A stretch of DNA of 64,000 nt from JABAAE01 sp905480545 (lineage in GTDB: Bacteria > Planctomycetota > Planctomycetia > Pirellulales > Pirellulaceae): positions 496,001-560,000 of the forward strand of contig CALSOR010000002.1 in assembly GCA_943788025.1 (NCBI GenBank). Reading direction: 5' to 3'. Position numbers and translations under genes: made by a program. Positions 1-8,884 of the stretch are shown here, piece by piece (the stretch's first letter is position 1; each line of letters starts with the position of its first letter). The notes under the pieces were generated by a model, which was not told the DNA's origin, did not search any database, and was given only the letters and a program-made list of their open reading frames with translations.

Positions 1-2
1 AA

Positions 3-1535
3 ATTGGGACAGGATTCTTGGCAGTTGGACCAAAGCAATTAAACGAAGGTAATCGCGAAGTTTTCGCCATGGACCTGATCGACGAGCAAATCGATGTTGT
101 GTCTCGGTCGATGATGGCCATCACGGTTTCCTGTGCACGTTGTCATGACCACAAATTCGACCCCATATCCACTGAAGACTATTACGCGTTGGCGGGAATT
201 TTCCGCAGCACGCAAACGTTGTTTGGACGCGGTGGTGGCGGCTCCCGTCAGGCTACGGCCCTGATGAACATTGGCGAAAATCCAGACCGGGACAAAAATG
301 CACTTGAGGAGCACCAGAAAAAACTAGCCGAACTTAACGCTCAATTGAAGTCGCTGGATAAACAAGTAAAGGGCAAGCAGAAACGAGCCCAAAAAAACAA
401 ATCCAATCAGCTCAGTGCGGAACTCGCCAAACTGCGCCGACGCCAAACAGTGACGCGTCAGCAGTTGAAACAACTGCGGCAAACAGGCCCACTTGGCGGC
501 GAAGTTGCAATGGGTGCCACCGATGGAAAGTGCGTGAACTGCAACGTTTTGATTCGCGGAGAAGTACGAGGCAAAGGACCTATCGTGAAGAGGGGGTTTT
601 TAACCGTTTTGTCAGACGGCAACCGCAATCAAGTTGAAGACGTGACAAAAAGCGGTCGTTTAGAATTGGCGAGCTGGATCACTTCAACGGACAATCCGTT
701 GACCGCTCGGGTCGCCGTGAACCGCATCTGGCTTCATCTTTTTGGAGCCGGAATCGTCCGGACGGTCGACAATTTTGGAGAATCGGGGGAACGTCCTACA
801 CATCCAGAATTGCTTGATTATCTTGCCAATCGCCTGATCAATAATGGCTGGTCATTCAAAAAAACAATCCGCGAAATCATGCTGTCGCAAACCTACCAAC
901 TGAGCAGCAATTACGATCTTAAAAACTATCAGAACGATCCAGATAATCGTTTGCTCTGGCGAATGAATTCCCGTCGTATGGACGCAGAGGTCATGCGTGA
1001 CGCGACGCGTTTGGCGTCCGGCAATCTAAACCTGGAACGCCCAAAAGCATCAATTGTTGCGAAATACAAAGGGACACAAGGAATTGGCCGAGGCGTAACC
1101 GAAGCAACATTCAATGTTGAGTCCCCTCACCGAAGCGTTTACCTACCCGTTGTTCGCAATGCGGTCCCCGAACCGCTTCGAGTTTTTGACTTCGCCGAAC
1201 CAAGCATCTTGATCGGTGATCGTCAGGTCACAACCGTGCCAACGCAGGCCCTCTTTATGATGAATTCAAAATTTATCATCGAAAACTCAAAGCTGTTCGC
1301 TCAGCGATTGACAAAACCTGGCCTGACGCCCACTGATCAAATACGCTCGGCATACATGACTGTTTTCTCGCGTCCGCCGAGCAACAATGAACTTACTCGA
1401 GCGATTACATTTATTGAAAAAACATCAAAGAAATTCGTTGATCGAAAAGCCGATTCGGATGAAGGAAAACATCTTGCGCTCGCCGCGTTTTGCCAAGCAT
1501 TGTTTGCGAGCAGTGAATTTCGATTTTTGAATTAA
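3..1535 (+). CDS. DUF1549/DUF1553 (PSD1) cytochrome-like protein, 5' truncated by window
   Basis: The frame is open to the first bases of the window and reads naturally into a conserved stretch before any start codon, so the N-terminal part (signal peptide, PSCyt1 heme domain, most of DUF1549) lies outside. What remains begins with the end of DUF1549, including a CARCH heme-type motif followed by DHKFDP near residue 45. A charged, probably coiled-coil stretch covers about residues 95-155, and DUF1553 follows from about residue 210 to the end (NRIWLHLFG, THPELLDYL, NRLLWRMNSRR). Such proteins are secreted and planctomycete-typical; their reaction is not established. The DUF1501 gene 117 bp downstream on the same strand is the usual partner. 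Family call is firm, function unknown. Confidence 0.9.
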   Translation: MGTGFLAVGPKQLNEGNREVFAMDLIDEQIDVVSRSMMAITVSCARCHDHKFDPISTEDYYALAGIFRSTQTLFGRGGGGSRQATALMNIGENPDRDKNALEEHQKKLAELNAQLKSLDKQVKGKQKRAQKNKSNQLSAELAKLRRRQTVTRQQLKQLRQTGPLGGEVAMGATDGKCVNCNVLIRGEVRGKGPIVKRGFLTVLSDGNRNQVEDVTKSGRLELASWITSTDNPLTARVAVNRIWLHLFGAGIVRTVDNFGESGERPTHPELLDYLANRLINNGWSFKKTIREIMLSQTYQLSSNYDLKNYQNDPDNRLLWRMNSRRMDAEVMRDATRLASGNLNLERPKASIVAKYKGTQGIGRGVTEATFNVESPHRSVYLPVVRNAVPEPLRVFDFAEPSILIGDRQVTTVPTQALFMMNSKFIIENSKLFAQRLTKPGLTPTDQIRSAYMTVFSRPPSNNELTRAITFIEKTSKKFVDRKADSDEGKHLALAAFCQALFASSEFRFLN

Positions 1536-1652
1536 GCACGGTTTTGAACCGTTAAGGTGCTGTCAAATATTGACTTGCCAAAAATGCCGCCGAATGTCGT
1601 GTATTAAAAACGCGCTGCCGGACTAAAACAGGATTCAAAGGAAACAAACTTC

Positions 1653-3044
1653 ATGGGACTTTCACGACGACAAATGCTGCAAGCCAGTGCGACTGGCTTT
1701 GGTTATGCCGCGTTCGCAACTTTGGCGAACGAAGCAGCGATCGCAGAAAATCGAAAGGGAAAACAAGCCGGGTCCTTCGACAACAGCAATCCATCTGGAT
1801 TGAAAACACCGCATTTTCCTGCAAAGGCGAAACGCGTGATTTTCATGAGCATGCGTGGCGGTCCGTCGCATGTGGATTCTTTCGATTACAAACCTGAATT
1901 GGCGAAACATGACGGGAAGAAGGCAAAAGGCAATCGCAAGTTAATGAAATCTCCTTGGGGATTTCAAAAACATGGTGAAAGCGGCCTACCGATTTCCGAA
2001 TTGTTTCCACATCTTGCCAAGCACGCTGACCGTCTCTGTTTAATTAACGGAATGTATGGAAAGACACCCGCACATCCACAAGCTTATTTGCAAATGCACA
2101 CGGGCGAATTCCGATTTGTCAGACCAAGCATGGGAGCCTGGACGCTTTATGGATTAGGCACCGAAAACCAGAACTTACCCGGATTCATCACGATCAAACC
2201 GGAACAGCAACTTGGTGGTGCTCAAAATTATGGTAGTTCGTTTCTTCCTGCAACGTTTCAAGGCACACCAATCGGACAACGTGGTCAATCGCTTGCCAAA
2301 GCCAAAATCGGAAACCTCAAGAATGCGGATTATGATCGGTCCACACAACGCGACCAACTTGATTTAATCCAATCCATGAACAAGGATTTGCTTGAACAGA
2401 AAAAAGTCGATCCGCAAATTGAAGGAGTAATCGAGTCTTACGAATTAGCGTTTCGGATGCAGTCCGAATTGCCGAGCCTGATGGGATTCGAAAGCGAGTC
2501 GAAAGAGACACTCGAAAGTTACGGCATTGGAGAAAAAGACACGACCGACTTCGGACAGCAGTGTTTGTTGGCCCGAAGGTTTGCCGAGGCGGGAGTGCGT
2601 TTTATCGAAGTCACACACGGAAACTGGGACCAGCACAATGGCCTTTCGAAGAACCACGCAAAGAACTGCACAAGTATTGACAAGCCAATTGCTGCGTTGA
2701 TTTCAGATCTCAATGCCCGCGATCTGCTGAAGGATACATTGATTGTTTGGGGTGGCGAATTTGGGCGAACCCCTCATGTCAAACAAAAAGATGGCCGCGA
2801 TCATAATGCATCAGGGTTCTCGATGTGGATGTGCGGAGGTGGAGTCAACGGTGGAATGCGATACGGATCCACGGACGAATTTGGAATTGAGGCCGTGGCT
2901 GATCGAACAAATTTCCATGACTTGCACGCAACAATGCTGCACTTATTGGGGATGGATCACACCAAACTGACTTATCGATATGCGGGACGCGACTTTCGCT
3001 TGACCGATGTTCATGGCAATGTCATGAAAAAAATCATTGCCTAG
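1653..3044 (+). CDS. DUF1501 family protein, Tat-exported
   Basis: A 463-residue protein of the sulfatase/alkaline-phosphatase-like DUF1501 family. The N-terminus carries a twin-arginine signal (LSRRQML followed by a hydrophobic stretch), so export of a folded protein is expected. Family landmarks are MRGGPSHVDSFDYKP near residue 70, QQCLLARRFAEAGVRF in the middle, and GGEFGRTP followed by GRDHN near residue 375, which carry the likely metal-binding acidic and histidine residues. It follows a PSD1 gene, the standard planctomycete pairing, and the two are probably co-transcribed across 117 bp. The biochemical role of the pair is unknown. ATG start with a purine-rich AAAGGAAAC stretch upstream. 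Confidence 0.92.
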   Translation: MGLSRRQMLQASATGFGYAAFATLANEAAIAENRKGKQAGSFDNSNPSGLKTPHFPAKAKRVIFMSMRGGPSHVDSFDYKPELAKHDGKKAKGNRKLMKSPWGFQKHGESGLPISELFPHLAKHADRLCLINGMYGKTPAHPQAYLQMHTGEFRFVRPSMGAWTLYGLGTENQNLPGFITIKPEQQLGGAQNYGSSFLPATFQGTPIGQRGQSLAKAKIGNLKNADYDRSTQRDQLDLIQSMNKDLLEQKKVDPQIEGVIESYELAFRMQSELPSLMGFESESKETLESYGIGEKDTTDFGQQCLLARRFAEAGVRFIEVTHGNWDQHNGLSKNHAKNCTSIDKPIAALISDLNARDLLKDTLIVWGGEFGRTPHVKQKDGRDHNASGFSMWMCGGGVNGGMRYGSTDEFGIEAVADRTNFHDLHATMLHLLGMDHTKLTYRYAGRDFRLTDVHGNVMKKIIA

Positions 3045-3287
3045 GGTACGTCAGATCTGAATTGAAATGTAGCAATCGTCGCCAGGTTCTGGCATTCCAG
3101 AGGGTGGCATTCCAGAGGGTGGCATTCCAGAGGGTGGCATTCCAGAGGGTGGCATTCCAGAGGGTGGCATTCCAGAGGGTGGCATTCCAGAGGGTGGCAT
3201 TCCAGAGGGTGGCATTCCAGAGGGTGGCAAACGGACCTACCGTTCAGGTCAACATCGATGCACCACACACCGGGAATCAAGCCCAGA
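3045..3287. other. Intergenic region dominated by a tandem repeat
   Basis: This 243-bp spacer separates the plus-strand DUF1501 gene from the convergent minus-strand gene at 3288. It contains the nine-copy 15-bp array and, just after it, a small hairpin (AACGG-ACCTA-CCGTT, about 3230-3244). The array is open in several frames because its unit is a multiple of three, which yields artefactual low-complexity reading frames on both strands. I see no credible gene here. Confidence 0.7.
3091..3225. repeat. Perfect tandem repeat, 15 bp x 9
   Basis: Nine uninterrupted identical copies of GGCATTCCAGAGGGT run from 3091 to 3225, ending in a partial GGCA. No copy diverges, which points to recent expansion or active homogenisation. 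It sits between convergent genes, 46 bp after the stop of the DUF1501 gene. On the minus strand the unit reads as repeated HPLEC; I consider that coding capacity accidental. It may be a variable-number locus. Confidence 0.97.
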
Positions 3288-4061
3288 TTAGATTTCCTCT
3301 GCTGTCCATCGTTTTACCAGACTGCCATTCACTTCGTTTTGGGTTTTACGTCGCTGGTATGCCCGTCGATGCTGCATCGTTTTCGTTAAGTCAGCATCAT
3401 CATTCAACATCAATCGGCTTTCGCCAATCTGCCATGGCAAATCAAACGCGTGCGCCAAACGATCAACGTGCCGAAAATAGTCACGGGCCGATTCGGCATC
3501 CATCTCACGACGCACCAACCGCGTCACTCGACCTTGGATCCTGTCCCACTCGTTTACCGGTGGCGGTGTATTGTTCTGAAACGCGTGGTAATATTCGAGA
3601 ATTGATTCTTCGCATAGAAGTCGCTCAGGCAAGGCTTGTAATTGCGCGCAAACCACATCACCAAACGGCGCAACTGCCGTCGCGACACTTCGATCAAGCG
3701 ACGTCATCGGCAAGCGAATTTCATTGATGCGTGGCTTTTGCGGGCAACTGCAGCCGTCATGATGAAAATACTCGGCCTGACTTAACCGCCCCGTACTCGA
3801 CTTTCCCCGAACGGAACGATAACTCTTGGCTTCAGAAGATACATTTCGGCAAACGACCAAACCTTCGCGAGAAATCAACTCGAAAAACGCATCGCGATTC
3901 GATGATGAAAGCAAAATCTTGTGCAAGTAATCCGCCACCAAGTCCGCTTCAACATCGATCGGCCCAGAAATCACCAGGCCGAACCGATGCGGACGCTGGA
4001 TCGCAAATTCTACTTCTCCTATTCGAATTCGATTTTTTTTCCGAAAACGTGTCGCTATCAA
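3288..4061 (-). CDS. Conserved hypothetical protein, possibly Fe(II)/2-oxoglutarate dioxygenase-like
   Basis: A 257-residue soluble protein with no signal peptide. I do not recognise the family with certainty. Two features hint at the TauD/clavaminate-synthase fold: an HHDG motif (HxD iron ligands) near residue 98, and a late stretch shaped like the distal-histidine/arginine motif of that superfamily (GESRLMLND then QHRRAYQRR, about residues 215-240). An alternative is an uncharacterised planctomycete family that happens to contain these residues. The first start candidate is a TTG, so the N-terminus is uncertain; the text just after it is rich in Arg/Lys. It converges on the DUF1501 gene and diverges from the methyltransferase gene. 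Confidence 0.5.
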   Translation of the reverse strand: MIATRFRKKNRIRIGEVEFAIQRPHRFGLVISGPIDVEADLVADYLHKILLSSSNRDAFFELISREGLVVCRNVSSEAKSYRSVRGKSSTGRLSQAEYFHHDGCSCPQKPRINEIRLPMTSLDRSVATAVAPFGDVVCAQLQALPERLLCEESILEYYHAFQNNTPPPVNEWDRIQGRVTRLVRREMDAESARDYFRHVDRLAHAFDLPWQIGESRLMLNDDADLTKTMQHRRAYQRRKTQNEVNGSLVKRWTAEEI

Positions 4062-4300
4062 GATGATTGTTTGAGTTTGGCAATTTGTTTTTTTGGGCGA
4101 AGTTATGTTCTAATGTGCCACTTCACTATTTTTGCGATCCGTTTGCCGACGACAAGGTATTGGCCGGCAGCCACTTGCACAATTCCGCAGACGCAAAACC
4201 GAAAACCCTGGCGAACTTTAAATCGACTGCTACCGTCAATCCAACCCCTTGAATTTTACAAAGCAAAAGTGCCGAGTCGCTTATTAATTGAAATGCCGCA

Positions 4301-5008
4301 ATGATGACAAACAACCTCCTCGAAAAAGATCTCGGACTCGTCAATAGTATCGATGTTATTGAGCAACTTGTTGCACTCGATGGAAAATTCGTGATCGATG
4401 CCGGTTGCGGCAATATGGATTTTACCCGTCCGCTTGCTGAGCGTGGGGCACGAGTCTTGGCGATTGACCCAGATCCGGTCCAAGCGCAGATCAATCGAAC
4501 CGTTGAACCCATTTCAAACCTGACGTTCGTTGAAACTGGCGCACAGAAAATGCCGGTCAAAGACCATTCGGTGGACGGAATATTTTTTAGTTATTCACTG
4601 CATCACGTTCCAATGAACGATTACCCTCAAGTATTTGCCGAGGTGATTCGTGTATTGCGAGATGATGGATTTTTGTGCGTCGTCGAACCGACGACCAGTC
4701 CACTAAACGAGGTCATGAAATTGTTCCACAACGAGGACATCGAACGCGCCGCCGCCCAACAAGCCCTTGCCGACTTGGCGATTCCAAAGTTTCGATCCGT
4801 GGAAAAATTCGGATACCATAGCATTACGCAGTACGAATCGTTTGATCAGTACGCGAAACATTACGCAAGCCGCTCTTTTAATACACTTTATTCCGCAGAA
4901 GACGTGCATGCTGACGCAGTTCGCCAAGCATTTGAATTTCACGGAAAACCGAACTACCGATTCAAGTCGCCGAAAACGATGATGTTTTTAAAGGGCCTTC
5001 ATCGGTAG
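4301..5008 (+). CDS. Class I SAM-dependent methyltransferase
   Basis: A 235-residue Rossmann-fold methyltransferase. Motif I is VIDAGCGNMDFTRPLAERG (about residues 31-49), the acidic end of beta-2 is AIDPDP, and motif IV/post I is SYSLHHVPM (about 93-101), as in Methyltransf_11 proteins. The C-terminal third carries no recognisable substrate domain, so the substrate cannot be named. Two ATG codons lie in tandem (4301 and 4304). The gene stands alone between a divergent gene and a convergent aldo/keto reductase. Confidence 0.85.
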   Translation: MMTNNLLEKDLGLVNSIDVIEQLVALDGKFVIDAGCGNMDFTRPLAERGARVLAIDPDPVQAQINRTVEPISNLTFVETGAQKMPVKDHSVDGIFFSYSLHHVPMNDYPQVFAEVIRVLRDDGFLCVVEPTTSPLNEVMKLFHNEDIERAAAQQALADLAIPKFRSVEKFGYHSITQYESFDQYAKHYASRSFNTLYSAEDVHADAVRQAFEFHGKPNYRFKSPKTMMFLKGLHR

Positions 5009-5108
5009 AAAAAGGGCAGTCCAATCCTCAAAAATCAGCTCTTGCCTTTGCCCCTTGCAAGCTGGCGCAGGCAAACAGAAGCGAAAACCACTGATGCACT
5101 CCGTGATG

Positions 5109-6134
5109 TTACTCACCCGCCCACAGCGATTCGGGCAATTTCAATGGCTCAAGAATCGCGTCAATTTTCGCAAGTTCATCCGACGAAAAATGTTTGTTTT
5201 GAACCGCTTGGCAATTTGATTTTAATTGCTCGGGTCGGCTTGCTCCGCAAACAATGCTGGTGATTCTAGGATCTCGCAGAATCCACGCCAACGCCATTTG
5301 TGCGAGGCTTTGTCCACGATCGCTGGCAACCGCATTCAGTTGCTTCACTATTTTTAGGGTTTCGATGGACACTTCTTCTGGTCGCAAAGGACTGTTTTCG
5401 ATCGAAGCCCTCGCACCGTCTGGGATACCGTTCAAGTATTTATCGGTTAGCAAACCTTGAAAGAGCGGGCAAAACGCGATCACCCCCATGCCTTCATCAT
5501 TTGTCGTAGTTAGAAGCTCCTTTTCAATCCAACGATTGAACATCGAGTAGTTCGGTTGGTGAATCAGAACCCTTTCGTATCGATTTTCACGGCAGATTTC
5601 AGCGGCTTGCTTGGTCTGCTCAGAATTGTAACTGCTGATGCCGACATAAAGAGCCTTTCCCTGTTGAACGGCAGTGTTCAACGCGCCGAGTGTTTCCTCC
5701 ATCGGTGTATTCGGGTCGAAGCGATGGCTGTAAAAAACATCCGCATAGTCGAGATCAAGTCGTTTCAGCGACTGATCCAGACTCGCGAGCAAGTACTTTC
5801 GCGAACCCCACTCACCATAGGGACCGGGCCACATGTCGTAACCTGCCTTGGTTGATATGATCAACTCGTCGCGCGGAAATTCCTTGAGGATCTTACCTGC
5901 GTTGATTTCTGCACTTCCGTATGGAGACCCATAATTGTTCGCTAGGTCAAAGTGCGTGATCCCGCAATCAAACGCAGTGTACATGATCGCGCGTTGGTTT
6001 TCCGTTGGAGTATGACCGCCGAAGTTGTGCCAGAAACCCAAACTGATTTCCGGTAGTTTCAAGCCACTTTTTCCGCAATAACGATACGGCATACGACCGT
6101 CGTAGCGATCAGCATTTGGTTGGTAACGCGTCAT
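5109..6134 (-). CDS. Aldo/keto reductase, YghZ/GPR-like
   Basis: An NADPH-dependent aldo/keto reductase of about 341 residues, resembling the L-glyceraldehyde-3-phosphate reductase (YghZ) and Kv-beta-like subgroup. The barrel landmarks are FDLANNYGSPYGSAE (Asp and Tyr of the catalytic tetrad), IISTKAGYDMWPGPYG (Lys), YSHRFDPNTPMEETL (His region) and the C-terminal cofactor-binding GASRPEQL. I prefer the ATG at 6134 (MTRYQPN) because homologues begin near there; an in-frame TTG lies 21 bp upstream. It probably detoxifies or reduces small aldehydes in the cytoplasm. Downstream of the DUF1805 gene by 66 bp on the same strand, so they may share a transcript. Confidence 0.88.
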   Translation of the reverse strand: MTRYQPNADRYDGRMPYRYCGKSGLKLPEISLGFWHNFGGHTPTENQRAIMYTAFDCGITHFDLANNYGSPYGSAEINAGKILKEFPRDELIISTKAGYDMWPGPYGEWGSRKYLLASLDQSLKRLDLDYADVFYSHRFDPNTPMEETLGALNTAVQQGKALYVGISSYNSEQTKQAAEICRENRYERVLIHQPNYSMFNRWIEKELLTTTNDEGMGVIAFCPLFQGLLTDKYLNGIPDGARASIENSPLRPEEVSIETLKIVKQLNAVASDRGQSLAQMALAWILRDPRITSIVCGASRPEQLKSNCQAVQNKHFSSDELAKIDAILEPLKLPESLWAGE

Positions 6135-6200
6135 GTTGAGGACTTTGGTTTTCAATCAAGTAAAAGTTGTTTGATGCTTTTTTTGGAATCACACGACAGA

Positions 6201-6542
6201 TTACTCCATAGCGTTGCCGGCGACTAACATTTTTTCCACCGCAACCTTTCCGGAGTCACCCAACGCGATTCCAATCTCTTTGGCGCGAGGTGTAAGGTCG
6301 ACGATCACGGCTTCGAGCAAGTCCTCTGGTTCGCAGAGTGGATTTTCAGGAGTTCCTTTCGCAATCGCGATCGCCTGACCAAATTCCGATGGTGTTTCGA
6401 TATCGTAAATTCCGCACCCGACAATACCGATCTTTGTAAGAATAGAACAATACTGACCTTGGTGCCAACGGTTACTGATCCCAATAGCGCTACCGTTTTC
6501 GAACGACATTGCCTTGTGAATCGAATAGGGAAGTTGTGACAT
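6201..6542 (-). CDS. DUF1805 (YunC-like) protein
   Basis: A 113-residue protein matching the YunC/DUF1805 fold: ILTKIGIVGCGIYD, PSEFGQAIAIAKGTP, EDLLEAVIVDLTPRAKEIG and the final GKVAVEKML. The family is found in Bacillus and many Gram-negative bacteria and its function is not established. The small size is normal. It lies upstream of the aldo/keto reductase gene on the same strand. Confidence 0.75.
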   Translation of the reverse strand: MSQLPYSIHKAMSFENGSAIGISNRWHQGQYCSILTKIGIVGCGIYDIETPSEFGQAIAIAKGTPENPLCEPEDLLEAVIVDLTPRAKEIGIALGDSGKVAVEKMLVAGNAME

Positions 6543-6928
6543 GTGAATCCTTGATTCTGAAGCCTGATCGCGAGCAACCTAACGCGGCCATGTAACGAGT
6601 CGTTCATTGATGCTGAACAGACCATAGCTGTGCCCGCCGGAACGTGGAGCCCCATCGTCCGACGACGGTCGCTACTTTGCAATCCGGGTCTTTGGGCTCA
6701 CCGGGCAATCAGACTCTCTCGGGTTGGCGATTTGAAAATTACATTGAAGTGAGGTGATGCACTTTTCACTCTAATTTATTGCCAAGATAGGTGGTTTGAA
6801 AGCGAATAACCAGTTAAATTTATGCTGGAAGCCGGCGAGAGTCGGGCATTCTTGAGAGCAATACATCAAACATGAACGTTTGGGCATTTGCCCATTCGGC
6901 GTTACGGTATTTCCGGAGCACGGCAGCG
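6543..6928. other. Intergenic region with a dispersed hairpin element
   Basis: A 386-bp divergent spacer between the DUF1805 gene (minus) and the membrane protein gene (plus). It must contain both promoters, but I see no strong -35/-10 pair. A 38-bp element at 6655-6692 recurs at 49621-49659 (separate entry). Otherwise nothing recognised. Confidence 0.5.
6655..6692. repeat. Dispersed intergenic hairpin element, copy 1
   Basis: The stretch contains CGTC-CGAC-GACG (4-bp stem, 4-nt loop) followed by GTCGCTAcTTTGCAATccGGGTCT. A second copy with the same arrangement lies at 49621-49659. The match spans about 37 bp; the loop bases differ between copies while the stem is kept. Confidence 0.6.
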
Positions 6929-7672
6929 ATGAGCGAAAAAAAGGACGAAGAGGAAAAAATGGATCAAGATGAAAAATCGAGTTCCAATAACGGACTTACA
7001 AGCGATCAGCGTATCTTGCTGGTTCCGTATCCAAAAATCGTTTTTTTGTACCCAACCTTTTTAATGGCGCTCATTAATGGCATTGTCTTGTCGTTCTATG
7101 ATATGCCCGGCGCTGAAGAAGTTGAGCGGGTCCCCCAAATATTGTCGTTTGCGTTTTTGATTGTGATGGCTGGAAACATGATGGTTATCGGATTCGATTT
7201 TCCACGTGCCACATCGTTGTCGCTGTTTCTGTTCGGCTTGGCTGTTCTACTTGGCGGATTTTTGGTCTCAATATACGCTGGTTGGATTCTCGGCAGCTTG
7301 GGCGATTTCATTAAGTCACTTCATCCGTACGCCAACGCTACATTTTATTGGTGCTTCACGATTGTGATTGGACTGATTTTTATCGCTGTCGTGTTCAGCG
7401 TACGATTCGATTATTGGGAAGTTCGACAAAACGAATTGCTGCATCACCATGGTGTGCTAAGTGACCTAAAGCGTTACGCTGCTCCAAACCTGCGGGTCGA
7501 TAAAGAAATTAATGACGTGTTTGAGTATGTGCTGCTGCGGTCTGGACGATTGATTTTGCACCCTAGCAACGAACCCAAAGCAATCGTGCTGGATAATGTT
7601 TTGTTCATCAACGACAAAGAAAATCGTCTCACCAAGTTGCTTGGTGCAATCAAGGTTGAAGTCCGCACGTAG
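6929..7672 (+). CDS. Polytopic membrane protein with cytoplasmic C-terminal domain, hypothetical
   Basis: About 247 residues from the ATG at 6929, preceded by GGAG; a longer reading from 6872 would add 19 residues with no family value. After an acidic N-terminal segment rich in Asp, Glu and Ser, there are about four hydrophobic helices (near residues 35-55, 65-90, 95-125 and 140-165). A soluble C-terminal domain of about 85 residues follows, containing RYAAPNLRVDKEINDVFEYV. The arrangement resembles bacterial PH-like membrane proteins, but I cannot assign a family. Monocistronic by position. Confidence 0.7.
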   Translation: MSEKKDEEEKMDQDEKSSSNNGLTSDQRILLVPYPKIVFLYPTFLMALINGIVLSFYDMPGAEEVERVPQILSFAFLIVMAGNMMVIGFDFPRATSLSLFLFGLAVLLGGFLVSIYAGWILGSLGDFIKSLHPYANATFYWCFTIVIGLIFIAVVFSVRFDYWEVRQNELLHHHGVLSDLKRYAAPNLRVDKEINDVFEYVLLRSGRLILHPSNEPKAIVLDNVLFINDKENRLTKLLGAIKVEVRT

Positions 7673-8204
7673 TTGCAGCCAAAGCAGATCGGTTGCCACA
7701 AAAATGGTTCAATCTCGACGATCAGAACTGTTCGAAGGAACACTCGTGTCGCTAGGCACGGATCATATCCCCGATGACGCGGGATAACGATGACGCGGGA
7801 TAACGATGACGCGTTCTGCCAAAAGGATGGGGCGTATGGAAATCAAAACCGCTCGGAAGCGACTTCGGCAAGCTCGTAGCTGATACCTCGGAATCGTCGC
7901 TTCGCTAACACGGCACCCCTCCATTAGGCCAATGGCAAGTATCGGCTGCTCTAGAATCAATCATTCTGTTGCGATAAATCAGTACTTAAGGCAATTTGAC
8001 TGCCGTTCTTACAATCCTTTTCCTCCGTCAGTCATTTCATTACTGAAAAAGAGAAAACAAAAGTTGCGTTTGGAATCATTGCAGATCTAAAATAGAAGGA
8101 AACGGACCAAATCGCTGGCATTACGTGCCTTTGCTCAATATCACCTTGTGAAATCAAACGTGCAAACGGTGGTCGTTTTTGGATTTCTGAGTTTGGACGA
8201 CACC
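7673..8204. other. Long intergenic region
   Basis: A 532-bp spacer between two plus-strand genes. It contains a short 16-bp tandem repeat at 7773-7813 and otherwise no credible gene, tRNA or terminator that I can recognise. The last 57 bp could be read as an N-terminal extension of the pentapeptide gene from a GTG at 8148. Confidence 0.5.
7773..7813. repeat. Short tandem repeat, 16 bp x 2.6
   Basis: Two full copies of GATGACGCGGGATAAC and a partial third (GATGACGCG) lie in tandem. The unit length is not a multiple of three, consistent with non-coding DNA. Confidence 0.9.
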
Positions 8205-8849
8205 ATGATTCAAATCAAAAGAGCTGGTTCCGGTGAGGTGCTTTTTGAGGCAGATGCTGACTCATTGCGAGGTTTGGTCATCTCAAATGTTGATCTTTCT
8301 GGAGGCGACTTTTCCAAACAAGATCTGACTGGTACCGTCTTTCGAAACTTACGATTGAATCGAGCAATTTTCCATGAGGCGAAACTTGCAAGTGTAAAGT
8401 TGCAAAATGTTGCGGCAACATCGATCTCGTTTCTGCAGGCCGATTTGACCGGTGCCGAACTTCGTGACACGCATATGGAAGCAGCTGTTTTTGATTCGGT
8501 CGATGCGGTCGGAGCCGATTTCAGTTACGCGCAATGCAAGGATGCAAGTTTCCAAAAAGCAAACTTGCAAAGGTGCGATTTCGCATTTGCCGAATTGAAA
8601 GCCAATTTTTTTCAAGCCGTCTTATCCAGCTCCAGCTTGGTTAGCGCGAATCTATCCGGAGCCAGTTTCGCCTATGCGGACCTTCGCCGATGCGACATGT
8701 CAAACGCACAGATTATCAACACGAACTTCGAACACGCAAAAATGGAAGGCTCGATTGCGACAAATGGTCGCGTTTGGGGAACGGGCGGCGCTTTTAAACG
8801 AAAAGTCAAAAAACCTTGGTGGCAGGTCTGGGGCAAAAGCACAAGTTAA
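8205..8849 (+). CDS. Pentapeptide-repeat protein
   Basis: About 214 residues, most of them pentapeptide repeats of the A(D/N)LXX type: VDLSGGDFSKQDLTG, ADLTGAELRD, ANLQRCDFAFAEL, ANLSGASFAYADLRR and others, from about residue 25 to 190. Such repeats fold as a right-handed quadrilateral beta-helix. The basic, Trp-rich C-terminus (KKPWWQVWGK) looks like a membrane- or nucleic-acid-contacting tail. I choose the ATG at 8205; a GTG at 8148 would add 19 residues. No partner gene suggests a specific role. Confidence 0.82.
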   Translation: MIQIKRAGSGEVLFEADADSLRGLVISNVDLSGGDFSKQDLTGTVFRNLRLNRAIFHEAKLASVKLQNVAATSISFLQADLTGAELRDTHMEAAVFDSVDAVGADFSYAQCKDASFQKANLQRCDFAFAELKANFFQAVLSSSSLVSANLSGASFAYADLRRCDMSNAQIINTNFEHAKMEGSIATNGRVWGTGGAFKRKVKKPWWQVWGKSTS

Positions 8850-8884
8850 CCAGAATGAATTGATGCAATTCCAAATACACCTGA

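Noticed and set aside
18..1535. TTG at 18 as a true start of the first gene
   Set aside because: The conserved PSD1 text continues upstream to the window edge, so the gene is truncated rather than started here.
1538..1552. ACGGTT-TTG-AACCGT hairpin after the first PSD1 gene as a terminator
   Set aside because: The stem is short, the loop has three bases and no T-run follows; the partner DUF1501 gene lies just downstream.
3041..3727. Reading frames across the 15-bp array giving repeated HPLEC (minus) or AFQRV (plus)
   Set aside because: They arise because the unit length is a multiple of three. The flanking text has no protein character and overlaps convergent genes.
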